Shown here in pieces: positions 26,934 through 36,285 of a stretch of DNA of 62,462 bases (its first letter is position 1; every line of letters begins with the position of its first letter). The stretch is from the NCBI GenBank assembly GCA_025355505.1, contig JANXZM010000031.1, forward strand, positions 1-62,462, in the 5' to 3' direction. The notes under the pieces are model-generated. The model was given only the letters and a program-made list of their open reading frames with translations, ran no database searches and was not told the origin of the DNA. The position numbers were made by a program, and so were the translations under genes. The stretch comes from Acidobacteriaceae bacterium (GTDB lineage Bacteria > Acidobacteriota > Terriglobia > Terriglobales > Acidobacteriaceae).

Positions 26934-28691
26934 TTAAATCAGTGGCAGCAGAACCTGCGATCGATGTTCAGCGTCGTGATATACGTGGATCCGAGCTTTC
27001 TTCCCTTCCGCGCTGTCGACCTCTAATTTACCGCTCTGCAAATTGCGCGAGAAATTTGGATAAAAACTGCCCGAAATCTGCACACGTAACCGGTGTCCCT
27101 TCAAGAATACGTTGCTAGTGATTAGATTCGTAAGGTCGAGTTGGTATATCTTTCCCGGTTCCAGCCACTGACGTCCACGAGTAAGATCGCGATAGCTGGC
27201 TCGCAAAACGTCCAGCCCTGGACTCATCAAATTGAAGGCCGTCCCGTCCGGAGAGACATCCACAAGGCGTACCCACAAGTCCAGGTCGCGACAGTCGCAC
27301 GACACAAACATGCGCGCGTGAATCGACCCCGTCACCTCCGTATCCTTCTCCAAGATCGGTGAATCGAATGTCAAAACATCCGCACGCTCGGCCAGTTTGC
27401 GATAGTCGTGCGCACCGGAAGATGGATACTCATTCACCACCGGGTTGGCTGGATCGGAAACGAACTCGCTGAAGCTTTCCCCGCCTTCCGCAGGTTTTGC
27501 AGCCAGTTTGCCGACTCGCTCCCCGGTTGCGGCAGACGCCAGGAAGAACTGAGTAGTCCGACTCGGAGGTGGCCACACATCCGAGTCTCGCCACTGATTC
27601 GCGCCCATCACGAAATAGCGCACTGGCTTTTCGCGCTCGACGCCATTCTCGATTCCTTTGAGATAGTGATCCATCCAGTTCAGCACCACACTGTCGTAAT
27701 CGATAGCAGCCAACCGTCCAAACTCTCGCTCGCCCGACTTTGTCTTGCCCGTGTTCTCCACCCCATGTACCCACGGACCGAGTAACAGATGAGTGCGCGG
27801 ATCTTTCTCGCCTGCACGCGCCTTGAGCAAGCCAGCGAAGTTCGTGGTTGCGCCTTCCGGTCCATAGTTGTCGTCGTACCACGCCGACAGATTTAGAACG
27901 GCTGCATGCGCACGGTCGTATTTGTTCCGCAGCTCACTCCAATCCCACCATGGATCTTCCGCCGGATGCCGCAGCCAATCGAAGTAATACGGGGCGACTT
28001 GCTGAAGCTGGGGCACGTCCATCAACGGCTGAGCGCTCACCATCTTCGGCCCCTCAACCTTCCATGCAGCGAGAGCCTCTTCATACGTGTGTGGCCCGGG
28101 AAGATTCTTTTTCACCCGAATGTCCCAGACGATGTTGTCCCAGATCCACTCCATCCACGACATGTCCCACGTGCCGCCCGCGTAGAAAAAATTTTGGGGC
28201 GTCGAGAACGTCATTGCCGGCACCATCGCCTTCAAGTGCGGAGGACTCTCCACCGCTGCCAGCCACTGCACCGCCCCCGGATACGAGAGTCCAAACGTTC
28301 CCACCGCTCCGTTCGACCACGGCTGACCGGCCGCCCACTCAATGGTGTCATAACCGTCACGACCTTCGTTCTCATAGGGCCGGAACTCTCCTCCCGAATG
28401 GTAGCGCCCGCGCACGTCAACGATCACCACCGCGTAGCCGCGTTTTACCGCATGGCGGAACATTGTGTACTCCTGCTGGGCCGCATCCTTCCCATAGGGA
28501 GTCCGATACACCAACACCGGAAACCTGCCCGCCACCGCCGGACGCAAAACATCCGCCCGCAGCGCAACCCCGTCACGCATCGGTATGGCCACGTTGTTTT
28601 CAACCGTGAAGTCTTGGGTCGCAGTTTGCGAGTCTTGAGCACCCAGCAAAAAACTGCTGCACAGGAGCAGAGCGATGGGCCAGGATTTCAT
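26934..28691 (-). CDS. CocE/NonD family alpha/beta hydrolase (S15-like)
   Basis: This is about 585 aa. The ATG at 28691 opens a signal peptide (MKSWPIALLLCSSFLLGAQD); a GTG six codons upstream is also possible. The catalytic core begins with MRDGVALRADVLRP and has IVDVRGRYHSGGEFRPYENEG. The nucleophile elbow is GTFGLSYPG, with the Asp likely in NLSAWYDDNY and the His in LLGPWVHG. The C-terminal jelly-roll domain (DVLTFDSPILEKDTEVTGSI..) is typical of X-Pro dipeptidyl-peptidase/CocE enzymes. These hydrolyse acyl esters or amides; beta-lactam acylases also belong here. It lies 64 bp upstream of the CehA fusion, possibly in one operon. Confidence 0.93.
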   Translation of the reverse strand: MKSWPIALLLCSSFLLGAQDSQTATQDFTVENNVAIPMRDGVALRADVLRPAVAGRFPVLVYRTPYGKDAAQQEYTMFRHAVKRGYAVVIVDVRGRYHSGGEFRPYENEGRDGYDTIEWAAGQPWSNGAVGTFGLSYPGAVQWLAAVESPPHLKAMVPAMTFSTPQNFFYAGGTWDMSWMEWIWDNIVWDIRVKKNLPGPHTYEEALAAWKVEGPKMVSAQPLMDVPQLQQVAPYYFDWLRHPAEDPWWDWSELRNKYDRAHAAVLNLSAWYDDNYGPEGATTNFAGLLKARAGEKDPRTHLLLGPWVHGVENTGKTKSGEREFGRLAAIDYDSVVLNWMDHYLKGIENGVEREKPVRYFVMGANQWRDSDVWPPPSRTTQFFLASAATGERVGKLAAKPAEGGESFSEFVSDPANPVVNEYPSSGAHDYRKLAERADVLTFDSPILEKDTEVTGSIHARMFVSCDCRDLDLWVRLVDVSPDGTAFNLMSPGLDVLRASYRDLTRGRQWLEPGKIYQLDLTNLITSNVFLKGHRLRVQISGSFYPNFSRNLQSGKLEVDSAEGKKARIHVYHDAEHRSQVLLPLI

Positions 28692-28722
28692 TCGCGGAGA
28701 GGGTATCACAGCGCGGACAACC

Positions 28723-30045
28723 TCAATGGTCAGACTTTCGCGGTGTCGCCTTCCGCGCCCAAATCCAATTTAACAAGGCCGCTCCCACGGTCGCCCCCAA
28801 AATCAGCGACTTACTCCGATCCACCTGGGTCGCCAGCACCAAGGCAATCCCGATCCCCAGCACTGCCAGCACCGGCCCTGCTGGCAACCGGAAACCAGCG
28901 GCCAGCGGCTGCTTTCGCCGCAAAGCGATCAACGCCGCGCAGATCACTGCGTAGTAGAATAGCCGGGCGACCACCGACAGCGTCACATTCCACGCAAAAC
29001 TCCCGGCGATCGCCAACCCCCATACCGCCGCCGCATAGAAAAGAATCGAAAACCAGGGCGTGTGAAATCTGGGGCTCACCGCACCAAACAGCCGTGGCAG
29101 ATCGCCACCCTTCGCGAGCGCAAACGTGACGCGTGGCATTCCCAGTAGCTTCGCGCCCAAATAACCGTACACCGAAACCAGCGCCCCAATCGCAACCAGC
29201 GCCGCTCCCCGATTGCCCATGGTGATGCGCGCCACCTCGGCCAGCGGACGATCCGTAGTCGCCCCGGGCCCCAGCACTCCCACCACCACCCATTGCACCA
29301 GCGCATAAATCGCAGTGCACGCGATCAGTGCCACAAACAGCGCAAAACCCGCGTCCCGCCCAGGATTCTTGGCCTCGCTCATGGGCGCCAGCGCCGATTC
29401 AAATCCTCCGTAAGCGAAAATCAGCAGCACCATCGCCTTCATCCACACGCTTGCCGGCATCGGCCCCGCCGCTCCCCACGGCGCCGGATGGATCATCGTC
29501 ACCGCAGCTCCCGCCGATACCACCATCAGCAACGGCAGAATTTTCGCCACCGTGAATACGTTGCTCACCACCGTGCCCTGCCGAGCTCCCCGAATGTTGA
29601 TCAGCGCCAGCAGCCCCACCAGCAACGTCAGGATCACAAATCGCGGCCAAGGTTCTTTCGCCGCCGGCCAGAATTCCGCCAGATAGATGACAAACAAATT
29701 GGCATTCGCCGCCGGAGCCGCCGTCTGCGCCAGGTACAGCATCCACCCGACCAGAATCCCGGTCAGCCGCCCGAACGCCGCGCGTGCATACAGGTAAGGT
29801 CCGCCCGCCTCGGAAAATTGCGAAGCCACCTCGGCAAAGCAGGCCATAATCACGCCCATCGCAGCCCCCGCAATCAACACGGCCAACACGCTGCGTTTGC
29901 CGAGAAGCCCAGCCACGGTGGCCGGCAACCCAAAAATGCCACTCCCGATAATCGAGTTCACCGCCAGTGCGGCCAGGCTCCAACGCCCTATGGCCCGCAC
30001 CAGGCCAGTTTGCGGTGATGTCATCGCGAACCGTTTGTACCACAC
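28723..30045 (-). CDS. APC-family amino acid permease
   Basis: This is 440 aa. A GTG at 30045 is chosen because GGAGGGG lies five bases upstream; an ATG at 30024 would lose little. About 12 membrane helices are visible. The first holds the APC signature VNSIIGSGIFGLPATVAG, and helix 6 contains FAYGGFESALAPMSEAKNPGRD, the conserved Glu-containing unwound segment. It should exchange or import amino acids or polyamines with protons. It lies 31 bp from the CocE-type gene on the same strand, which suggests an operon linking peptide or amide breakdown with uptake; that is inference. Confidence 0.93.
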   Translation of the reverse strand: MWYKRFAMTSPQTGLVRAIGRWSLAALAVNSIIGSGIFGLPATVAGLLGKRSVLAVLIAGAAMGVIMACFAEVASQFSEAGGPYLYARAAFGRLTGILVGWMLYLAQTAAPAANANLFVIYLAEFWPAAKEPWPRFVILTLLVGLLALINIRGARQGTVVSNVFTVAKILPLLMVVSAGAAVTMIHPAPWGAAGPMPASVWMKAMVLLIFAYGGFESALAPMSEAKNPGRDAGFALFVALIACTAIYALVQWVVVGVLGPGATTDRPLAEVARITMGNRGAALVAIGALVSVYGYLGAKLLGMPRVTFALAKGGDLPRLFGAVSPRFHTPWFSILFYAAAVWGLAIAGSFAWNVTLSVVARLFYYAVICAALIALRRKQPLAAGFRLPAGPVLAVLGIGIALVLATQVDRSKSLILGATVGAALLNWIWARKATPRKSDH

Positions 30046-30084
30046 CCAGCCCCTCCGTTGGATTAAACTTCTTTACGGGCTGTA

Positions 30085-30888
30085 ATGACGGTTATGACTA
30101 TGACGATCCGAAGCGGCCCACTGGAGCGTAACAAGGCTGTGGCTGCATCCATTTCCGATATCCGGCTTTTGCTGAAAGTCAAAGCCCTGCCTAAGTCGTC
30201 CGACTCCCGGCACGTCTTTATCACGGGAGGAACCGGCTATATCGGCACCGCTCTCATTCCCATTCTTCTCGAGCGTGGACATCGGGTTCGCGCGCTGGTC
30301 CGTAATGGCTCGAAAGCCAAACTGCCGGCCGCTTGCGAAGTCGTCTCCGGCAATGCGCTCGACGCCAACAGTTACCGCCAACTGATTCGCCCGGCGGATA
30401 CTTTCATCCACTTAGTCGGCGTCCCTCATCCCTCCCCGGCGAAAACCGCCGAGTTTCGCGCCATTGACCTGGTCTCCGCCAGCGCGGCTATCTCCGCTTG
30501 TGCCGAACTCGGCATGCATCATTTCATCTATCTCAGCGTCGCCCACCCCGCGCCAATGATGATGAAGGCCTACATTGCCGTGCGCGCCGAGTGCGAGCAA
30601 ATGCTCCAGGATCAACAGCTCAATGCCACCATCCTCCGCCCCTGGTATGTGCTCGGACCGGGACACCGCTGGCCCTACGCGCTGCTGCCCTTCTACAAGG
30701 TGTGCGAGTGTCTCCCGTTCACGCGCGCCAGCGCCCTGCGCCTGGGTCTGGTTACTCTTCACCAACTTATCCTGGCGCTGGTCGAGGCGGTGGAATCGCC
30801 CGCACAGGGCATCCGCTTCGTCGCTGTCCCCGAAATCCGGTCCGCCGGACTGATTCTCTCCCGTGAAGCAGCCCGCAAGCCTGCCTGA
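30085..30888 (+). CDS. NAD(P)-binding epimerase-like protein (NmrA/NDUFA9 type)
   Basis: This is 267 aa. After an unusual ~45-residue N-terminal extension comes the Rossmann motif VFITGGTGYIGTALI, then HRVRALVRNGS for cofactor phosphate or ribose contacts. The sequence then follows the atypical SDR pattern (ADTFIHLVGVPHP, FIYLSVAHPAPMM, ILRPWYVLGPGHRW). Tyr of AYIAVRAECEQ is in the catalytic YxxxK position but the Lys is replaced (YIAVR), so catalysis is doubtful. Members can be redox sensors, ubiquinone-complex assembly factors or sugar epimerases. It is divergent from the permease gene with a 39-bp gap. Confidence 0.85.
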   Translation: MTVMTMTIRSGPLERNKAVAASISDIRLLLKVKALPKSSDSRHVFITGGTGYIGTALIPILLERGHRVRALVRNGSKAKLPAACEVVSGNALDANSYRQLIRPADTFIHLVGVPHPSPAKTAEFRAIDLVSASAAISACAELGMHHFIYLSVAHPAPMMMKAYIAVRAECEQMLQDQQLNATILRPWYVLGPGHRWPYALLPFYKVCECLPFTRASALRLGLVTLHQLILALVEAVESPAQGIRFVAVPEIRSAGLILSREAARKPA

Positions 30889-31060
30889 ACAAGCCTGAAA
30901 ACAACCGCCTGAGATCGCCCGCCCTGTGGGGCTTTCAACCTAAGGTAACTTCAATTACCGAAGCTCATGCACACGGGGAATCTTTCCGCATCGGTTCCAA
31001 GATGCGATCTTGGATAAGACGCACTAATCAGAAACGCTTGGTCAGGACGGAGAGGGCCTC

Positions 31061-31444
31061 ATGGATCGCGAGAACCGGGAAAGCATGGAAGACATTCATC
31101 TCCGTATTTTGCGCATTACCGAAGACCTGCGCGTCATCCAGCGCGAACTGAACTGCGCCGCGATGCAGGCCCCCACCGATCCCGAACTCATGGAAGCGCT
31201 CGCCGATCCGCCCGAGATAGAATCTATCCAAGTACTCAAGTCCGCTCTCGACCAAATGCGCCACTTTCTCTGGTTCTACATGCAGGTGGTCACCAGCGAT
31301 TCTGAAATGGGTGAAAACTTTCGCCAGACCCTCCGCCAGGACGCTCCCCAGCGCGCCCCCGAATTGGAGCAGCAGTTCCAGAGCGCTACCGACGCCATCA
31401 TGCTCCGCTATCTAGCCGAAAGTAAGTTCCGGAAGCCCAACTAA
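31061..31444 (+). CDS. Conserved hypothetical protein, 127 aa
   Basis: This is a soluble, largely helical and acidic protein without signal peptide. Helices are seen in IHLRILRITEDLRVIQRELNCAAMQ, a short acidic loop TDPELMEALADPPEI follows, then a helix with Met/Trp/Phe packing residues LDQMRHFLWFYMQVV. The first residues MDREN sit after GGAC...GGGCCTC without a consensus ribosome site. I recognise no domain. Composition and codon use match neighbouring genes. It is alone on the plus strand, and downstream lies a CGCGGGCGCCCTCGCCCGCG palindrome at about 31453. Confidence 0.75.
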   Translation: MDRENRESMEDIHLRILRITEDLRVIQRELNCAAMQAPTDPELMEALADPPEIESIQVLKSALDQMRHFLWFYMQVVTSDSEMGENFRQTLRQDAPQRAPELEQQFQSATDAIMLRYLAESKFRKPN

Positions 31445-31625
31445 CTGGTGTGGCGCGGGCGCCCTCGCCCGCGAAATTCCGCCCCACCCGACTTCACGGG
31501 CCGGCTGATCGCAGGGTGAATCAGAATCAGCCGCGGAGGGGCGAACCACTTCTCACGCACACTCCTTCGGAGTCTGTGCGCCGACAATCGCCTGTTTCCA
31601 CAGTTTTCCAGATTTAGGCCACAAA

Positions 31626-31650
31626 CAAAAGGCGCGCCGAGGCGCGCCCA
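31626..31650 (-). terminator. Rho-independent terminator of pilT
   Basis: On the minus strand GGCGCGCC TC GGCGCGCC is followed by TTTTGTTTG. It lies 60 bases past the pilT stop codon. The loop is only two bases, so the outer base pairs may open in practice. Confidence 0.65.
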
Positions 31651-31709
31651 AGTTTCAGGAGGAAACAAAGTTCACAAGCAACAAGGTTCAGCGAGACAAA
31701 CTCAATCTT

Positions 31710-32831
31710 TCAGCGCCCAAAGCCCGTCGTCTGCATGGACTGCCGCGAGATGTCCGCTGTCGAGGCAATACCCTGCATCCGCAACTTGAACTCATCCGCA
31801 TTCGAGGCGCTCTCCAGAGCCGTCTCGTAATTGACCAGGCCCGCCTGGAACAAATCCCAGAGCGACTGGTCGAAGGTCTGCATGCCGTACTGCGACGTGC
31901 CGGCCGAAATGGCTTCGCGGATGGCGCGCGTCTTCTCCGGCACCAGAATGCATTCCCGGATGTAGGACGTGGTCACCATTACTTCGACGGCAGGCACACG
32001 GCCCTCGGCGTCGGACCGGCGCACCAGGCGCTGGCTGACAATCGCGCGCAAGACCGCCGCCAACTGCAACCGAATCTGTTTTTGTTCGGGCGGCGGAAAA
32101 ATTGCAATAATTCGGTTGACGCTTTCCACGGCATCGAGCGTGTGGAGCGTGGAGAAAACCATGTGACCGGTTTCGGCCGCGTGCAGGGCCGTCCCGATGG
32201 TTTCCAGATCGCGCATTTCGCCCACGAGAATCACGTCCGGATCCTGACGCAGAGAAGCACGAAGCGCCGCCGAGAAGGAGGGCGTATCGACTTCCACTTC
32301 GCGCTGGTTCACGTAACCTTTTTTATCGCGGTGCAGAAATTCGATAGGGTCTTCGATCGTAATGATGTGCTCGGCGCGAGTGGAGTTAATGCGGTCGACC
32401 ATGGCGGCCAGCGTCGTCGATTTGCCCGAGCCGGTCACTCCGGTTACCAGCACCAGACCGCGCGGCATGTCGCAAATCTGCTCGACCACTTTCGGCAAAA
32501 ACAGTTCGTCCAACGCCCGAATCTTTGTCGGAATCACGCGCAGCACCAGCCCAACGTTGCCGCGCTGCTGAAACACGTTCACACGGAAGCGTCCCAAACC
32601 CGCAACGCCGTATGCCATATCGATTTCCGTGGTCTCTTTGAACTTCTGCTTTTGCCGCGCCGACATCATGCTGAAAGCCATGTTCAACATGTCTTCCGCA
32701 GACACTCGCGTCTGTTCGGTCAGCGGCACCAGATCGCCATCTATGCGTAGGTGAGGATAGTTCCCCACCTTCAGATGCAAGTCAGAAGCGCGGCGCTCCA
32801 TGGCTATGCGGAGCAAGTCGTCGATATTCAT
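31710..32831 (-). CDS. pilT: Type IV pilus retraction ATPase PilT
   Basis: This is 373 aa from the ATG at 32831 (MNIDDLLRIAMERRASDLHL), where homology begins; the frame runs 99 codons further upstream, but that part is not PilT-like. The N-terminal PAS-like domain is followed by the RecA core: Walker A VTGVTGSGKSTTLAAM, Asp box ITIEDPIEFLH, Walker B DPDVILVGEMRDLET, and His box TGHMVFSTLHT. The C-terminal AIRE motif typical of PilT is present (TRAIREAISAG), which separates it from PilB/PilU. The hexameric ATPase retracts type IV pili. No other pilus genes are nearby. Confidence 0.96.
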   Translation of the reverse strand: MNIDDLLRIAMERRASDLHLKVGNYPHLRIDGDLVPLTEQTRVSAEDMLNMAFSMMSARQKQKFKETTEIDMAYGVAGLGRFRVNVFQQRGNVGLVLRVIPTKIRALDELFLPKVVEQICDMPRGLVLVTGVTGSGKSTTLAAMVDRINSTRAEHIITIEDPIEFLHRDKKGYVNQREVEVDTPSFSAALRASLRQDPDVILVGEMRDLETIGTALHAAETGHMVFSTLHTLDAVESVNRIIAIFPPPEQKQIRLQLAAVLRAIVSQRLVRRSDAEGRVPAVEVMVTTSYIRECILVPEKTRAIREAISAGTSQYGMQTFDQSLWDLFQAGLVNYETALESASNADEFKLRMQGIASTADISRQSMQTTGFGR

Positions 32832-33090
32832 GCGGGCAGGACTCCAGCTACCGTGGGTATCATGACGCGAACCGGCCCCGAGCACGAGATGACGGAAGTA
32901 ACGAGACCATTGGCTATGACGGGTGCCTTCCGATGCTGATGTAAATTGGGAATCCGAAATCCAGACGCGGCAGGGGCGAAGCAGCTCAGCCCAGCACTTG
33001 AGCGCTGGGAAACGATGGGAGAAATGAATGGAAGTCACGGAAGGACGACCCAGTGGCGATCGGACGATAGATGACACAACCCCGGACAAT

Positions 33091-33115
33091 AAAAAAGCCG
33101 CCCCGCCGGGCGGCT
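33091..33115 (-). terminator. Rho-independent terminator of the DinB-family gene
   Basis: On the minus strand the 8-bp stem AGCCGCCC/GGGCGGCT with a 4-base loop is followed by TTTTTT. It lies ~50 bases after the stop codon at 33164. The stretch 32832-33090 upstream of pilT has no gene. Confidence 0.9.
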
Positions 33116-33163
33116 GAATCGTTGCCATAGAAATGAGGTAAATTTTAAACGCCAGTCTAAGTC

Positions 33164-33682
33164 TTACGCTGCTGCCTTAAAAGGCTCGTCGTAACTCCCC
33201 CCATAGATCGAAGGCACCTTCGACCCCATCGGACGCAGATAGGTCGCCAATTCGCCCCGATGATGAATGCTGTGATTGTTCAGGAATCCCAGATAGAACG
33301 CCGCCGGTAACTTAAAGATACCCATAAAATCGACCGGCGTTAGCAACTGTTCCGCCGAAAGCGCGCGGACCCGATCCGCGCAGCGCTTCATATTCCTGTC
33401 GTACCAATCCACCAGTTCCGCCACCGTCTTGGGCTTCTCTGCCTCCGCCCGAGCGACCATGCTGAACTTCAGATCCGCGATCCCGTCCATGAACTGCACG
33501 TCGGTATTCGCAAGGTGCCAGGCGAGTTCCCAGGCCGTGCGCGCGTGGAGGTCTGGCCGGTAATCCCTTTTGCCGTCGGGGATAGCAGCCAGAACTTTTT
33601 TGGTCGTTTCAACTTCTCGGGCAAGGCCATCAAGCATCATGGCGCGATAGCCCATGGCAAAATCGAGCGTGGGAGCAGACAT
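33164..33682 (-). CDS. DinB family protein
   Basis: This is 172 aa, the usual DinB four-helix bundle length. The metal-binding His triad is visible: WHLAN in helix 2 (ELAWHLANTD) and NHSIHHRGEL in the last helix. The family includes bacillithiol and mycothiol S-transferases and many proteins of unknown role; acidobacteria carry several. The start has AAGGAGAAC just upstream of the ATG at 33682, an excellent ribosome site, and the gene has its own terminator, so it is a single-gene unit. The substrate is unknown. Confidence 0.92.
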   Translation of the reverse strand: MSAPTLDFAMGYRAMMLDGLAREVETTKKVLAAIPDGKRDYRPDLHARTAWELAWHLANTDVQFMDGIADLKFSMVARAEAEKPKTVAELVDWYDRNMKRCADRVRALSAEQLLTPVDFMGIFKLPAAFYLGFLNNHSIHHRGELATYLRPMGSKVPSIYGGSYDEPFKAAA

Positions 33683-33815
33683 AACAGTTCTCCTTTTCGG
33701 CTGGAAGTTAACGGAAAGAAACCAAGTCGCCTGCGATCAGGCGGGCCTTACTATAATTCAACCCAACAGGAAGAGCAAACGCCCTCTAGCAATCTGCGGA
33801 ACAGCTTGGGGTTCG

Positions 33816-33880
33816 ATCAGGGCATGCCTTCAGGTGTCGAAAAGCGCTGCGTCATGAGAGCGCGTTCAGGCGCTGAAATC
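33816..33880 (-). repeat. MITE-like repeat family A, copy 3 (partial)
   Basis: GATCAGGGCATGCCTTCAGGTG, then CTGCGTCATGAGAGCGCGTTCAGGCGCTGAAAT, is the reverse complement of family A interior blocks. The outer inverted arms are not recognisable. It lies in the 260-bp gap between the DinB and ilvE genes, with no other feature seen. Confidence 0.55.
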
Positions 33881-33942
33881 GGAGACTGGAGATTTACCAC
33901 GGACTCCGAGACAATCAGCAAAGCGATGACCAAGCGACAAAG

Positions 33943-34890
33943 CTAAACTACCACCGGCAGCTTCGCGCCCACGACAACCGGCGTCAACCAGTCATACCGG
34001 TCCTTCTTCTCGCCGCGAACAATCCCGTAAAACTCCGCTTGCAGCGCTTTGGTCACGGGGCCCATCTTCCCCGCGCCCACATTGATTTTGTCAACCGAGC
34101 GAATGGGAGTGATTTCCGCTGCGGTGCCGGTGAAGAAAACTTCGTCCGCAATATAGAGAGACTCACGGGGCATCTGCTGCTCGATGATCTTGATGCCCAA
34201 ATCGCGCGCGATCAGAAACACCGAGTCGCGGGTGATGCCCGGGAGCACAGAATTACCAAGGGGCGGCGTATGCAACACGCCATTGCGAACAACAAAAAGA
34301 TTCTCGCCCGAGCCTTCGCTGATGTAGCCGTTGACGTCCAGTGCGATGCCTTCCGCGTACCCGTTGACGATGGCTTCCATCTTGATGAGCTGCGAGTTCA
34401 TATAATTCGCGCCCGCCTTGGCCATGGCAGGCAGAGTGTTGGGCGCGATCCGCGTCCAGGAAGAAATACAAACGTCCACTCCCTCGCTGGCATCCGTCCC
34501 CAAATACTTCCCCCACGGATAGTTGCAAATATAAACTTCGGTGGGGGAGTTGAAGGGATTGACGCCGGCTTCGCCGTAGCCCCGGAGAACGATGGGGCGG
34601 ATGTAGCACGGCCACACGCCGTTCTGTTTCACCAGCTCAATCATGCCGCTCAAGATCTGGTCGCGGGTGAAGGGGAGGTCGATGCGGTAAATGCGGGCGG
34701 AATCGGTGAGCCGCTGCATGTGTTCCATGGCGCGAAAAATTGCGGGGCCGCTCGGCAGCGCGTAACAGCGAATGCCTTCAAACACCGAAGAACCGTAGTG
34801 CACAACGTGAGACATCACGTGCAGCGTGGCGTCATCCCAGGCGATAAACTTTCCGTTGTGCCAGATCTTTTCCGTTTTCTCAATCGCCAT
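33943..34890 (-). CDS. ilvE: Branched-chain amino acid aminotransferase
   Basis: This is 315 aa. The ATG at 34890 has AAGGAG 6 bases upstream; a longer upstream frame lacks it. It is a fold-type IV PLP enzyme that transfers the amino group between 2-oxoglutarate/glutamate and Val/Leu/Ile keto acids. Recognisable motifs are [13 protein letters not shown], the [17 protein letters not shown] region, the PLP Lys in [13 protein letters not shown], the [14 protein letters not shown] block and [12 protein letters not shown]. It stands alone, with ~200 bp separating it from its neighbours. Confidence 0.96.
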   Translation of the reverse strand: MAIEKTEKIWHNGKFIAWDDATLHVMSHVVHYGSSVFEGIRCYALPSGPAIFRAMEHMQRLTDSARIYRIDLPFTRDQILSGMIELVKQNGVWPCYIRPIVLRGYGEAGVNPFNSPTEVYICNYPWGKYLGTDASEGVDVCISSWTRIAPNTLPAMAKAGANYMNSQLIKMEAIVNGYAEGIALDVNGYISEGSGENLFVVRNGVLHTPPLGNSVLPGITRDSVFLIARDLGIKIIEQQMPRESLYIADEVFFTGTAAEITPIRSVDKINVGAGKMGPVTKALQAEFYGIVRGEKKDRYDWLTPVVVGAKLPVVV

Positions 34891-35088
34891 GCAGACTCCT
34901 TGAGCTATAAATATTCGTAAAAGCGGGTAGGGACTCTCCAATGATCAATGATCAAAGACCGGTAATCGAAGAAAGTTCGTCTTCCTGAATGGAATTATAG
35001 CGTGGAAGCAGTCTGGCTCAAGGAAATCAGGAGTTTACAACCCGGACCGGACGTGCGGGTTTGGCGGCGCGTTTCGCTTTCTTGCTCC

Positions 35089-35493
35089 TTAGCGAATCGC
35101 AATGATGTTGTTGGCGACGAACCCACCTTCACCGGCGAGAATCAGCCGCATCATAATGCGTTCCGCTTTGTAGTGGTGGCTGCAATGCAAAAGATAAACG
35201 ACTCCAACTCCAGCGCCAAAACCTACCGCGGACCCGGCAGCCTCTCCCGCGGCACCACGCGTTACAAAGGGCCGCATCACCGGATTTACTTCGCGGAGGC
35301 CTTGGTTCAGCCCGCGCTGCGTGGTGATGGCGTCGGCCGCGATCAGTCCCGCCAAAATGCCAACGTTCACCTTGTTCTCGACCGTCCAGAAAGGCTGCTG
35401 GCTGGGCGCATCGGGAAGCACGGAACTACTTGCGGTGAAATTCTGCGCCCGCATCGCCATGCTCAGCAAGAGAATCGAGAGGAGGTATTTCAT
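35089..35493 (-). CDS. Small membrane or secreted protein of unknown function
   Basis: This is 134 aa with signal peptide MKYLLSILLLSMAMRAQ. A second hydrophobic span lies around AAGSAVGFGAGVGVVYLLH, and there is a NVGILAGLIAADAITTQRG segment, so two membrane helices or a small membrane-bound domain are likely. A cluster HCSHHYK could bind metal. The ATG at 35493 has GGAGACC upstream. No named domain is recognised, and it has no obvious partner. Confidence 0.75.
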   Translation of the reverse strand: MKYLLSILLLSMAMRAQNFTASSSVLPDAPSQQPFWTVENKVNVGILAGLIAADAITTQRGLNQGLREVNPVMRPFVTRGAAGEAAGSAVGFGAGVGVVYLLHCSHHYKAERIMMRLILAGEGGFVANNIIAIR

Positions 35494-36022
35494 ATGGTCT
35501 CCAGCAATAAGTGGGTGAAGTAAGACAAGATTAGGTCAGACCCAATCGAAAAAGCATGGCCCGTCTTGTGGGGGTGGATGGCCTTCTAGTAAGAGTAACT
35601 ATGCGGTTCTAGCAGGTTACCCGCGGTGCTGGCAAGGCTGACATAGCCTTCCAGAAGCGGGGTCTGGCGTGACCGGGCCAATGAGCTAATGCGGACGAAT
35701 CCGCTCGTTTTCGCAGCGCACCAATTTCATTCTGCGGCACTTATCCGAAACGGGCGCGCGAATCTTCTATCTACAATGACGGCGCGCTTGCAAGCGATTA
35801 GTAACTGTTACCGTAGGCCCAAGTAACTCGACGGCGTGTCCGGATGCGGTGTACCACGTTCTTCGGCCAAAGTTCTCCGGCCGAAGAAGTTCCGGTTTTT
35901 GGTTCGCGCCGACCCGTGCCACCTACATTCCATATTCCGTCGACAATTTTACTTACCGCATCACGTGGTACAAAACCAACCATCCTGACTGGCTGAGATA
36001 CCGCTGCAACAAAAAAGCGCGC
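35494..36022. other. Gene-free region upstream of a DUF72 relic
   Basis: No protein-like frame with ribosome site was found. Short frames exist on both strands but lack any recognisable motif. The region lies between a small membrane-protein gene and the relic at 36023 and may be decayed coding DNA. Confidence 0.5.
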
Positions 36023-36196
36023 CTACAGACGCCCCAACTCCGGCCGTATGTGTGCATAGAACGAAGTGTTGATTTCGATGAGGTGAAAGAATCGCGCCAG
36101 AGATTCGACCGGATGAATTTTCTTCCGCGTCACTTTTGGTGGATAAAGAATCCCGTCCCAGTCCTTATAGGGCCAGCCAGAGGTCCGCAGCTTAGC
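36023..36196 (-). pseudogene. N-terminal relic of a DUF72 (YecE-like) protein
   Basis: In one minus-strand frame the peptide reads KLRTSGWPYKDWDGILYPP, then LARFFHLIEINTSFYAHI, and stops at 36023. This is the N-terminal signature of the DUF72 TIM-barrel family (GTSGWxYxxW...FYP...F..vEINsTFY). The remaining ~190 residues are absent, and no ATG starts the relic. A 26-bp palindromic repeat (36206-36231) lies immediately before the first recognisable codons. Confidence 0.7.
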
Positions 36197-36205
36197 ACAC
36201 TGCCC

Positions 36206-36231
36206 GTGTGGCGCGGACACTCCTGTCCGCG
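36206..36231. repeat. Short palindrome family E, copy 2
   Basis: GTGTGGCGCGGACACTCCTG continues to TCCGCG; the core GCGGACA...TGTCCGC is an inverted repeat. The 26 bp are identical to 53636-53661. Confidence 0.8.
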
Positions 36232-36285
36232 AACTCTGGAGGCAAGCCGGAACGCTGAGTAAACAGACAAACGCACAAAGAAGAA

